A stretch of DNA of 64,000 nucleotides, taken from positions 6,076,001 to 6,140,000 of the forward strand of contig NZ_CP035913.1 of NCBI RefSeq assembly GCF_004209755.1. The letters are read 5' to 3'. Shown one piece after another: positions 37,779-45,848 of this stretch; the first letter of the stretch is position 1; each line of letters opens with the position of its first letter. A program made the position numbers and the translations under genes. This DNA comes from Pseudoduganella lutea (GTDB lineage Bacteria > Pseudomonadota > Gammaproteobacteria > Burkholderiales > Burkholderiaceae_D). Below the pieces are notes generated by a model, which worked only from the letters and a program-made list of their open reading frames with translations, was not told the DNA's origin and ran no database searches.

Positions 37779-39387
37779 GCAAGACCTTCCGCCACCCGCC
37801 GTCGACCGGCCCAGCCGCTGGCTGCCGTCGCTGATCTGGCTGATTCCCGTGCTGGCCGCCATCATCGGCGCCACGCAGGTGGTGAACTGGATGACCAGCC
37901 GCGGGCCGACGATCGTCGTCAGCTTCGCCACCGGCGAGGGCCTGGAGGCCGGCAAGACCAAGGTCAAGTACAAGGATGTCGATATCGGCGAAGTCGTCGC
38001 GGTCACGCTCGGCGAGGACGGCAACCGGGTCGATGCAAAGATCCACATGGCGCGCGAGGCGAAGCGTTTCACGGCCGAGGACACGCGCTTCTGGGTGGTG
38101 CGCCCGCAGATCGGCGCCAGCGGCGTGTCCGGCCTGGGCACGCTGCTGTCCGGCCCCTACATCGGCGCGGCGCCCGGGACCAAGGGTGCGACCACGACCG
38201 AGTTCACCGGGCTCGACACGCCGCCCGCCGTGCCGCCCGGCCTGAAAGGGCGCGAGTACAAGCTGCATGCCGACAGCCTGGGCTCCGTGGGCATCGGCTC
38301 GCCCGTGTACTACCGCCGCCTGCGCGTGGGGCAGGTGGCCTCGTTCGAGCTGGATCGCAACGGCGACGGCATCGACATGTCCGTCTTCATCGAGGATCGC
38401 TACGTGGGCCTGGTGGGCACCGACACGCGCTGGTGGCATGCCAGCGGCGTGGACCTGCGGCTCGACGCGGCCGGCTTCAAGCTCAATACCCAGTCGCTGG
38501 CGGCGCTGGCCACCGGCGGCATCGCCTTTGAATCCGGGAACGGAAGAAAGCCCGCGGCCGCGGCGCCGGCGGGCAGCCGGTTCATCCTTGCCGAGGACCG
38601 TTCGGCGGCGCTGCGCGCGCCCGACGGTCCGGCCGTGGCGGCCGTGCTGTACTTCGACCAGTCGCTGCGCGGCCTCGTGCCCGGCGCAACGGTCGATTTC
38701 CGCGGCATCGTGCTGGGCGAAGTGCGCGCCGTGGGCGTGGAATTCGACCGCAAGCGCAAGGCGTTCCGCATGCCGGTCACGATCGACCTGTACCCCGGCC
38801 GGCTGGGCAAGCGCTTCCTGGATGCCTATTCGGGCGACGTGCAGGCGGGCCACGACACGATGGCGCGCATGATCGGTCGCGGCCTGCGCGGCCAGCTGCG
38901 CACGGGCAGCCTGCTCACGAACCAGCTGTACATCGCGCTGGACTTCTTCCCGAACGCGCCGAAGGCGGCGCTCGTGGTGGAGCCGGACCGGCTCGTGCTG
39001 CCGACCGTGCCCGGCTCGCTGGACGAGCTGCAAAGCCAGCTGCTGAGCATTGCCCGGAAGCTCGACAAGGTGCCGTTCGACGATATCGGCGCCAACCTGA
39101 ACCGCACGCTGGCCCAGGCGGACGTGATGCTCCAGCGTGCCACGTCCACGCTGGAACGGCTCGACGGCGAAGTGCTGCCGGAGGTGAACGACACGCTGGC
39201 CTCGGCCCGCAAGACATTCGCGAGTGCGGAAAGCCTGCTGGCACAGGATGCGCCGCTGCAGTCCGACCTGCGCCGCACGCTGCAGGAAGTGACGCGCACG
39301 ATGCAGTCGGTCGAAGCGCTGGCCGACTACCTCGAACGCCATCCGGAATCGCTGATCCGGGGCAAACCACAGGAAAAGAAAAAATGA
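37771..39387 (+). CDS. pqiB: PqiB-type MCE-domain protein
   Basis: A 538-residue envelope protein: an N-terminal anchor helix (about 20-42) then three MCE/MlaD domains (starting about 45, 160 and 290) and a C-terminal coiled-coil tail (about 400-530). In E. coli PqiB the stacked MCE hexamers and coiled coil form a periplasm-spanning tube for lipids. The ATG at 37771 has GGAG ten bases upstream. Its stop overlaps the pqiC start as ATGA. Confidence 0.9.
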   Translation: MPEQDLPPPAVDRPSRWLPSLIWLIPVLAAIIGATQVVNWMTSRGPTIVVSFATGEGLEAGKTKVKYKDVDIGEVVAVTLGEDGNRVDAKIHMAREAKRFTAEDTRFWVVRPQIGASGVSGLGTLLSGPYIGAAPGTKGATTTEFTGLDTPPAVPPGLKGREYKLHADSLGSVGIGSPVYYRRLRVGQVASFELDRNGDGIDMSVFIEDRYVGLVGTDTRWWHASGVDLRLDAAGFKLNTQSLAALATGGIAFESGNGRKPAAAAPAGSRFILAEDRSAALRAPDGPAVAAVLYFDQSLRGLVPGATVDFRGIVLGEVRAVGVEFDRKRKAFRMPVTIDLYPGRLGKRFLDAYSGDVQAGHDTMARMIGRGLRGQLRTGSLLTNQLYIALDFFPNAPKAALVVEPDRLVLPTVPGSLDELQSQLLSIARKLDKVPFDDIGANLNRTLAQADVMLQRATSTLERLDGEVLPEVNDTLASARKTFASAESLLAQDAPLQSDLRRTLQEVTRTMQSVEALADYLERHPESLIRGKPQEKKK

Positions 39388-39995
39388 CGCCCTTGTTCGT
39401 TCGCGGCTCGTTCGCTCCCGCCCTGGCGCTGGCCGCCGTTCTGCTGACCGGTTGCGCCGCGCCCCCGTCCGACCATTTCTACACGCTGGCCGGCGGGCCC
39501 GCCCCCGCATCTGTTGGCGGCACAGCCCCGGTGTACATCGAGATGCTGGCCGTGAACATTCCGGCCTCGGTGAACCGGGACCAGCTCGTCGTCGGCACGG
39601 GGGAAGGGCGCGTCGACGTGCTCGACCAGCACCGCTGGGCCGGTCCCCTGGCCGATGAGATCGGCTCTGCGCTATCGCTGGGCGTTGCAGCCCGGCTCGG
39701 CGCCATCGACGTCTACCGCACGCCGGCACCCGAGGGGGCGGCGGTGTACCGGATCAGCACCAACGTCCAGCGTTTCGAGTCGGTGCCGGGCAGCTACGCG
39801 CTGGTCGATGCCGTGTGGAGCGTGCGGCAGGTGGGCAGTGCTACCGTGCTCACTTGCCGCAGCGTGCTGCGCGAGGATGCCGGCACAGCTTACGAGACCG
39901 TGGTGGCCGGGCACCGCGTCGCGCTGGGCAAGCTGGCCGACACCATCGCCGCGGCTGTGCGGGACCGGCAGGCAGGCAAGGCCACGAACTGCTGA
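39384..39995 (+). CDS. pqiC: PqiC-type outer-membrane lipoprotein (ABC-type auxiliary, DUF330)
   Basis: A 203-residue lipoprotein. The signal peptide ends in the lipobox LLTGC (lipidated Cys about residue 25), followed by the family motif DHFYTLAGG. Members sit in the outer membrane and dock the PqiB tube. It has a one-base-staggered ATGA overlap with pqiB, so the three genes are translationally coupled. Confidence 0.88.
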   Translation: MTPLFVRGSFAPALALAAVLLTGCAAPPSDHFYTLAGGPAPASVGGTAPVYIEMLAVNIPASVNRDQLVVGTGEGRVDVLDQHRWAGPLADEIGSALSLGVAARLGAIDVYRTPAPEGAAVYRISTNVQRFESVPGSYALVDAVWSVRQVGSATVLTCRSVLREDAGTAYETVVAGHRVALGKLADTIAAAVRDRQAGKATNC

Positions 39996-40013
39996 GGCAC
40001 TGATGGAGTGGCT

Positions 40014-40113
40014 GGTGTCAGACACTTTTTTCGGACGAATTTCCCGAAAAAGGTGTCTGACACCGGTTGTCCGCAACGCTCCGATAACGCATGCGAACAC
40101 CGGTATCTGACAC
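40014..40113. repeat. intergenic hairpin repeat (GTGTC-N-GACAC family), copy 2
   Basis: Arms 40014-40034 and 40044-40064 are 21-bp inverted repeats with one mismatch and a 9-base loop. They start or end with GGTGTCAGACAC / GTGTCTGACACC. A degenerate third half-site (CACCGGTATCTGACAC, 40098-40113) follows after ACGCATG, a heptamer that also follows the hairpin of copy 1 at 8467-8539. It lies just after pqiC. Confidence 0.85.
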
Positions 40114-40242
40114 ATCGCGGCCAACACGGACACCTCAATGTGGCGCCGCAAACGTTTTCGCGGTACTACACTCGGTCGCTGTCCTCCGCTGACCGGCGGT
40201 GTCGCGCCGGTCGTTCCGACCGCCCGCCGAAAGGAATCGCCG

Positions 40243-40806
40243 ATGCCCGCCGCCCCAGCAGTATCGCCCCCCGTTCCCGTATCGTCACTCGCGCCGCCCA
40301 CCCTCACCATTAACGGCATGCCGGTGCCGGTACCCACCGATCCGCGCGTGTCACTGCTCGACCTGCTGCGCGAACATCTCCATCTGACCGGCACGAAGAA
40401 AGGCTGCGACCAGGGCGCCTGCGGTGCCTGCACCGTGCTCGTCGACGGCGAGCGGCGCATCCTGTCCTGTCTCGCGCTCGCCGTGCAATACGCGGGACGG
40501 TCCGTCACGTCCGTGGAAGGCCTGGCGGCCGACGGCGCGCTGCACCCGCTGCAGCACGCGTTCATCGAGCACGACGGCTTCCAGTGCGGCTACTGCACGC
40601 CGGGCCAGCTGTGCTCCGCGCTGGGCATGGCGGCCGAACTGAAACGGGGCGTGCCCAGCTACGTGACGGCGGACCTGTCGGCCGAAATCGTCGAATTTTC
40701 CCATGACGAAGTGCGCGAACGGATGAGCGGCAACCTGTGCCGCTGCGGCGCCTACAACGGCATCGTCGATGCCGTGACGGAGCACCACGCGAAGGAGCCG
40801 CGATGA
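40243..40806 (+). CDS. paoA: aldehyde oxidoreductase [2Fe-2S] subunit (PaoA/YagT-type)
   Basis: A 187-residue iron-sulfur subunit of a xanthine-oxidase-family enzyme. The first cluster is bound by CDQGACGACTVL with a later Cys, the second by CGYCTPGQ and CRCG. AAGGAA precedes the ATG at 40243. Unlike E. coli PaoA, no twin-arginine leader is present before the first cluster domain, so this complex is probably cytoplasmic. The stop overlaps the next start as ATGA. Confidence 0.87.
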   Translation: MPAAPAVSPPVPVSSLAPPTLTINGMPVPVPTDPRVSLLDLLREHLHLTGTKKGCDQGACGACTVLVDGERRILSCLALAVQYAGRSVTSVEGLAADGALHPLQHAFIEHDGFQCGYCTPGQLCSALGMAAELKRGVPSYVTADLSAEIVEFSHDEVRERMSGNLCRCGAYNGIVDAVTEHHAKEPR

Positions 40807-41789
40807 ATCCCTTTGCCTATGCCCGCGCGATCGATGCCGCGGACGCCGTCGTCCGCGGCGGTACGCCCGGCTCGAAGTACCTGGGTGGCGGCACGAACCT
40901 CGTCGACCTGATGCGCGAAACGGTCGAGCATCCGGCGATGCTGGTGGATGTTACCGGCCTGCCCGATACCATCGACGAGCGCCCCGACGGCAGCCTGCTG
41001 ATCGGCGCCGCCGCCACCAACACGGCGGTGGCCGAGCACCGGGCCGTGCGCAGCCGCTTCCCGCTGCTCACCCGCGCGATCACGGCCGGCGCGTCGGCGC
41101 AGATCCGCAACATGGCGACCGTGGGCGGCAACCTGCTGCAGCGCACCCGCTGCGGCTATTTCTACGACAACGACGGTTCGCGCTGCAACAAGCGCGAACC
41201 GGGGCAGGGCTGCGACGCGATCGGCGGCTTCAACCGCATGCATGCCATCCTCGGCGCCTCCGCGCATTGCGTGGCCACGCATCCTTCCGACATGTGCGTG
41301 GCGCTCGCCGCGCTGGATGCGGTCGTGCACCTGCAAGGCACGGGCGGCACCCGCGCCGTGCCGCTGGTGAGCTTCCACTTGCTGCCGGAAGACCATCCCG
41401 AGCGTGAAACGGCGCTGCAACCGGGCGAGCTCGTCACCGCCATCGAAGTACCGGCGCTGGCCTTCGGTGCCCGCTCCGCCTACCGCAAGGTGCGCGACCG
41501 GGCCAGCTATGCGTTCGCGCTCGTGTCGGTGGCGGCCGCGCTGGACGTCCACGATGGCGTGGTGCGCGACGTGCGGCTGGCGCTGGGTGGCGTGGCCCAC
41601 AAGCCATGGCGCGCATCCACGGCCGAGGCCATGCTGAAAGGCCGGCCCGCGACGCAGGAGCTGTTCCATGCCGCCGCGGCGGCGGAACTGGCCGATGCGC
41701 GCCCGCTGCGCGACAACGCCTTCAAGGTCGACCTGGCACGCCGCGCCATCGTGGCCGTGCTGGACGGTCTCGTCGATACCCGATCCTAA
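40803..41789 (+). CDS. paoB: aldehyde oxidoreductase FAD subunit (PaoB/YagS-type)
   Basis: A 328-residue FAD-binding subunit. FAD contacts are in KYLGGGTNLVDLM and ATVGGNLLQRTRCGYFY. The Cys cluster RCGYFYDNDGSRCN...GQGC matches the extra [4Fe-4S] site known in PaoB. The C-terminal CO-dehydrogenase flavoprotein domain follows. Coupled to paoA by a 4-bp overlap. Confidence 0.88.
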   Translation: MNPFAYARAIDAADAVVRGGTPGSKYLGGGTNLVDLMRETVEHPAMLVDVTGLPDTIDERPDGSLLIGAAATNTAVAEHRAVRSRFPLLTRAITAGASAQIRNMATVGGNLLQRTRCGYFYDNDGSRCNKREPGQGCDAIGGFNRMHAILGASAHCVATHPSDMCVALAALDAVVHLQGTGGTRAVPLVSFHLLPEDHPERETALQPGELVTAIEVPALAFGARSAYRKVRDRASYAFALVSVAAALDVHDGVVRDVRLALGGVAHKPWRASTAEAMLKGRPATQELFHAAAAAELADARPLRDNAFKVDLARRAIVAVLDGLVDTRS

Positions 41790-41798
41790 GGAGCAGCG

Positions 41799-44138
41799 AT
41801 GAGCATTCTTCAGAAAGCGGCGAAGGCGGTGATGCAGAAGGCCGTCGAGCTGGCGCCCGACGCCTTCATCCCGGGCGGCATTCCCGATCCGCTGATCCTC
41901 GAGCGCCATGCACTGATCGGCGCGCCCGTGCCGCGTGTCGACGGCGCGGTCAAGGTGCGCGGCGCGGCGCCGTTCGCGGCCGAGTTCGCGCTGGACGGCA
42001 TGGTCTATGCGGCGCTCGTCCACAGCACGATCCCGCGAGGGCGGATCGCCGCGCTCGACACGGCGGCGGCCGAGGCGGCACCCGGCGTGGTGCTGGTGAT
42101 GACGCACAAGAACGCGCCGCGCATGAAGCCCGTGCCGATGATCTTCACGCAGCCGAAGGCGGCGCACGGGGACAGCCTGCCCGTGTTCCAGGACGATGCC
42201 GTGTACTGGAACGGCCAGCCGGTGGCCGTGGTACTGGCCGAAACCCAGGAGCAGGCCGATCACGCCACATCCCTCGTCCGTGTCACGTATCACGCCGAGC
42301 CGGCGATCACCTCGCTGGCGGCCGCCAGGGCGCAAGGCCTCGAGCCCACCGCCTTCATGGGCGAGCCGCAGAACGTGGAGATCGGCGACGCGGAAGCGGC
42401 GCTGGCCGCATCGCCCTACCAGGTCGACACCGTGTACCGCACGCCGCTGCTGAACCACAACGCCATCGAGCTGCACGCCGTGACCGTGGCGTGGCACGAT
42501 GGCGCGCTGCGCATCCACGACGCCGCGCAGGCGGTGGCGCACACGGCATGGTCGCTGGCGCAGGCGTTCGGGCTCGACGAAAAGCAGGTGCACGTGACGT
42601 CACCCTTCGTTGGCGGCGGGTTCGGCGGCAAGCTGCTCTGGCAGCACCAGGTGCTGGCCGCTGCGGCGTCGAGACTGGCGGGCAGGCCGGTGCGGCTCGC
42701 GCTGTCGCGCGAGGGGGTGTACCGCGTGGTCGGCGGGCGCACGCTGACCGAGCAGCGCGTGGCCATCGGCGCCGATCACGATGGCCGCTTTACGGCCCTG
42801 ATCCACGCGGGCATGGTGGCGATGTCGCCCCATAACAACATGCCCGAGCCGTTCATCATGCCGGCCAAATCGCTGTACGCGGCAGGCAGCTTCCGGCTCG
42901 ACGTGCAGGCGGTCCGCATGGACATGCTGGCCAACACGTTCATGCGCGCGCCGGGCGAATCGGTCGGTTCATTCGCGCTGGAGTGCGCAATCGACGAACT
43001 GGCCGGACGGATGGACATCGATCCGGTGGAGCTGCGGCGCCGCAACGAGCCGGACAGGGATCCCACGACGGGCGCGCCGTTTTCGTCGCGCCACCTGGTG
43101 GAAGCCTATCGGATGGGCGCGGAGCGCTTCGGCTGGGACGCCCGGCACGCGAAGCCGCGCATGCGGCGCGAGGGCGAATGGTTCGTCGGCATGGGCTGCG
43201 CCACGGCCACGTATCCGTATTACCGCATGGCCGGTGGCGCGGCGCGCATCACGCTCGCGCGCGACGCGTCGGGGCGCATCCGCGCGCACGTCGAAGTGGC
43301 CGCGCACGAGATGGGCATGGGCACGGCCACGGTGCAGGCGCAGCTCGTGGCGGCACGTCTTGGCGTGCCGCTGGAGGACGTGACAGTGTCGTATGGCGAC
43401 TCGGCGTTTCCCGGCACGATCCTGGCCGGCGGCTCGCAACAAACGGCGGCGATCGGCAGCGCCGTCATTGCCGCGCTGCGCGGGCTGTTTACCGACCTGC
43501 TGCGCCTGGGCGGCCACGGCACGCCGCTCGACGGCCTGCATTTCGACGAAGTGCGCGGCCACTTTCAGGACAATGCGAGCGGCTTGTGCAAGGCGGGCGA
43601 TCCGGCACGCCGGGCCAGCTATGCCGAATTGCTGGAACGCGCGGGCCACGACGCGTTGCAGGTCGAAGGGCAGGCACCGCCGCCACTGGAAAGCCGGCAC
43701 TGGTCGATGCACTCGACCGGTGCGATCTTTTGCGAGGCAAGGGTCAATGCCGTGACCGGGGAGGCGCGGGTGACCCGGTTGCTGGGTTCATTCGATTGCG
43801 GCCGCATCCTCAACGCGAAGACGGCGGCCAGCCAGTTCCGCGGCGGCATGATCATGGGCCTGGGCATGGCGCTGATGGAGGAAACGCTGTTCGACCAGCG
43901 CAACGGCCGCGTGATGAACCCCAGCCTGTGGGATTACCACGTGCCGGCGCACCTGGACGTGCCTCCCATCGACGTGATGTGGACCGACATTGCCGACCCG
44001 CATGCGCCGGCCGGGGCACGGGGCATCGGCGAGATCGGCATCACCGGCACCGCGGCCGCGGTGGTCAACGCCATTCATAACGCCTGCGGGACCAGGGTGC
44101 GCGACCTGCCGGCCACGCTCGACAAGCTGCTGGGTTGA
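41799..44138 (+). CDS. paoC: aldehyde oxidoreductase molybdenum-cofactor subunit (PaoC/YagR-type)
   Basis: A 779-residue large subunit, about 45 residues longer than E. coli PaoC. It carries the molybdopterin-binding FVGGGFGGKLLW region, TFMRAPGE and the active-site glutamate in RGIGEIGITG near the C-terminus. AAGGAGC precedes the start. Oxidises aldehydes to acids with water as oxygen donor; the aldehyde range cannot be read from sequence. No PaoD/XdhC-type chaperone gene follows; the next gene is on the other strand. Confidence 0.88.
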   Translation: MSILQKAAKAVMQKAVELAPDAFIPGGIPDPLILERHALIGAPVPRVDGAVKVRGAAPFAAEFALDGMVYAALVHSTIPRGRIAALDTAAAEAAPGVVLVMTHKNAPRMKPVPMIFTQPKAAHGDSLPVFQDDAVYWNGQPVAVVLAETQEQADHATSLVRVTYHAEPAITSLAAARAQGLEPTAFMGEPQNVEIGDAEAALAASPYQVDTVYRTPLLNHNAIELHAVTVAWHDGALRIHDAAQAVAHTAWSLAQAFGLDEKQVHVTSPFVGGGFGGKLLWQHQVLAAAASRLAGRPVRLALSREGVYRVVGGRTLTEQRVAIGADHDGRFTALIHAGMVAMSPHNNMPEPFIMPAKSLYAAGSFRLDVQAVRMDMLANTFMRAPGESVGSFALECAIDELAGRMDIDPVELRRRNEPDRDPTTGAPFSSRHLVEAYRMGAERFGWDARHAKPRMRREGEWFVGMGCATATYPYYRMAGGAARITLARDASGRIRAHVEVAAHEMGMGTATVQAQLVAARLGVPLEDVTVSYGDSAFPGTILAGGSQQTAAIGSAVIAALRGLFTDLLRLGGHGTPLDGLHFDEVRGHFQDNASGLCKAGDPARRASYAELLERAGHDALQVEGQAPPPLESRHWSMHSTGAIFCEARVNAVTGEARVTRLLGSFDCGRILNAKTAASQFRGGMIMGLGMALMEETLFDQRNGRVMNPSLWDYHVPAHLDVPPIDVMWTDIADPHAPAGARGIGEIGITGTAAAVVNAIHNACGTRVRDLPATLDKLLG

Positions 44139-44205
44139 GCACCACGGGACGCCCGGCATTGCGGCCCATCCCCGGGGGCGGCACGGTCGCGCCGTCGGCT
44201 GGCCG

Positions 44206-44967
44206 CTATCGGCCTGGCGGCCCGCCTCGCTGTTCGCTTGACCGATCGCCCCGCCGCCCCTCCGCGCCAGCCGCGTCGTCGATCATCTGCACCAGGCGGT
44301 CCAGCTGGCGGTCGAGCATCGCCACCACGCTGGCTGCGGCGTGATCGGCCGGCAGCGTGATCTTCAGCAGTTCGAGCCCGTTGCGCATCGGTGCCAGCGG
44401 GTTGCGCAGGTCATGGCAGAACGCTTCGAGGAACGCGTCTTCATGGCGCTCGGCGGCGGCCAGTGCGCCGATGGCCGTGCGCAGCTTCTCCGTCAGGTCG
44501 TCGCGGGCAGCCTGGGCGGCAAGCGCTTCGGCCCGCAGGCGCTGCAATTCCCGTTCGAACGCGCGGCGGTCGCCCGAAGGCTGGATCGCCACTTCATCGA
44601 ACGTGCCGGTATCGAAGCGGTGCCGCGCGATGGCAAGCACCGCCGGCACGCGGGCGCCGTCGCGCCGCACCAGGTCGATCTGCACGTCGCTGACCGCTTG
44701 CTGCAACTGCAGCATCGGCTGGCAATGCGACTGGTACAGCACGCCGGCGCCGATGCTGAGCAGGTCTTGCAGGCGCATGCCGCCCGTGAGTTCGTGGTGC
44801 GGGTAGCCCAGCCAGTTCACGCTGGCCACGTTCGCCTGCAGGATCATGCCGTCGGGATCGGTCAGCAGCAGGGCGCAGGGCGCGAGATTGAACAGGTAGG
44901 CGGGCGCAGGCAGTGGGTCTGGTCCAGACTCCGGCTGGCCGAAAGGGGGCTCGTATCGCAGCGACAT
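44206..44967 (-). CDS. PAS protein with kinase dimerisation domain but no ATPase domain
   Basis: A 253-residue cytoplasmic protein: a PAS domain (about 25-135, LFNLAPCALLLTDPDGMIL), a coiled coil (about 136-170) and a HisKA-like segment with His185 in FCHDLRNPLAPM. It then ends in a charged Gly/Arg tail with no HATPase domain. The PAS type resembles those encoded beside RsbQ-like hydrolases. It starts 4 bp after the hydrolase stop codon, so the two are surely co-translated. It may be a truncated kinase, a phosphotransfer intermediate or a ligand receptor. Confidence 0.72.
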   Translation of the reverse strand: MSLRYEPPFGQPESGPDPLPAPAYLFNLAPCALLLTDPDGMILQANVASVNWLGYPHHELTGGMRLQDLLSIGAGVLYQSHCQPMLQLQQAVSDVQIDLVRRDGARVPAVLAIARHRFDTGTFDEVAIQPSGDRRAFERELQRLRAEALAAQAARDDLTEKLRTAIGALAAAERHEDAFLEAFCHDLRNPLAPMRNGLELLKITLPADHAAASVVAMLDRQLDRLVQMIDDAAGAEGRRGDRSSEQRGGPPGR

Positions 44968-44971
44968 GGCG

Positions 44972-45775
44972 TCAACCCGTCACGTGCCGGAGAAAGGGGC
45001 CAATCGCCGCGGCGCAGGCACGCGGTGCGCTCATGTGGGGGCAATGGCCGATATTGTCGATCAGGCGCAGCTCGCTGGCCGGCAGCGCCCGGTGCGTGTA
45101 GTCGCCCACGCTGGGCGGTGCGATCACGTCGTCCGTGCATTGGAGGATCAGCGCCGGTGTCGTCGAGTGGGGCAGGTCCTGGCGGTGATCGGAGAGGAAA
45201 GTCACGCGGGCGAAATGCGCGGCGATCGCCGGATCGGCGCGGCAGAAGCTGTCGGCCAGCTCGCTGCCGAGCTCCGGCCGGGCCGGCGCGCCCATGATGA
45301 CGGGGGCCATGGCGCGGGCCCAGCCCTCGTAGTTGTCCGCCAGCGTCTGCAGCAAATCTTCGATGTCCGCCGTTTCAAAGCCGCCATGGTAGTCGCCGGC
45401 GTTCAGGTAGCAGGGCGACGGGCTGACCATCACCTGCGCCGCGAAGCGCTCGGGTTGCCGTATCGTGGCCAGCAACCCGACCATCGCCGCCACCGAATGG
45501 CCGATGAACACGACCGGCCCCTCGGCGAACGCCGTGGCGATCTCGAGCACGTCTTCCGCATAACCGTGCAGCGAACCATAGCGCGTGGGGTCGTAGGCGT
45601 TCCAGTCCGATGCGCCACTGCCGACGGCGTCGAAGGCAACGATGCGGTAACGGCCATCGAAGGCAGGCACGAGGTAGCGCCACATCGACTGGTCGCAGCC
45701 GAAGCCATGCGCGAACAGCAGCGTTGCCGGGCCGCTGCCCCACGCCTTGACATTGTTGCGTTGCCGGACGTCCAT
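44972..45775 (-). CDS. RsbQ/KAI2-like alpha/beta hydrolase
   Basis: A 267-residue alpha/beta hydrolase of the RsbQ family (bacterial relatives of the plant karrikin/strigolactone receptors KAI2 and D14). The nucleophile is Ser94 in GHSVAAMVG and the catalytic His is His244 in NIGHCPHMSAP; an Asp in DDVIAPP is the likely third residue. The N-terminal HGFGCDQSMWRYL motif is characteristic. In Bacillus RsbQ works with the PAS protein RsbP; here the next gene encodes a PAS protein 4 bp away. ATG 45775 was chosen. The product of hydrolysis is unknown. Confidence 0.85.
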   Translation of the reverse strand: MDVRQRNNVKAWGSGPATLLFAHGFGCDQSMWRYLVPAFDGRYRIVAFDAVGSGASDWNAYDPTRYGSLHGYAEDVLEIATAFAEGPVVFIGHSVAAMVGLLATIRQPERFAAQVMVSPSPCYLNAGDYHGGFETADIEDLLQTLADNYEGWARAMAPVIMGAPARPELGSELADSFCRADPAIAAHFARVTFLSDHRQDLPHSTTPALILQCTDDVIAPPSVGDYTHRALPASELRLIDNIGHCPHMSAPRACAAAIGPFLRHVTG

Positions 45776-45848
45776 TGCCAGGTCCTCCGCACGAGCACTC
45801 TTCGCAGTGTAGCAGGCTTGTGCGCGGCCGGCACGGCCGCCTGGATGC

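Noticed and set aside
40138..40242. Upstream extension of paoA beginning MWRRKRFRG as a possible Tat leader
   Set aside because: No hydrophobic core follows the arginines, and a ribosome site directly precedes ATG 40243.
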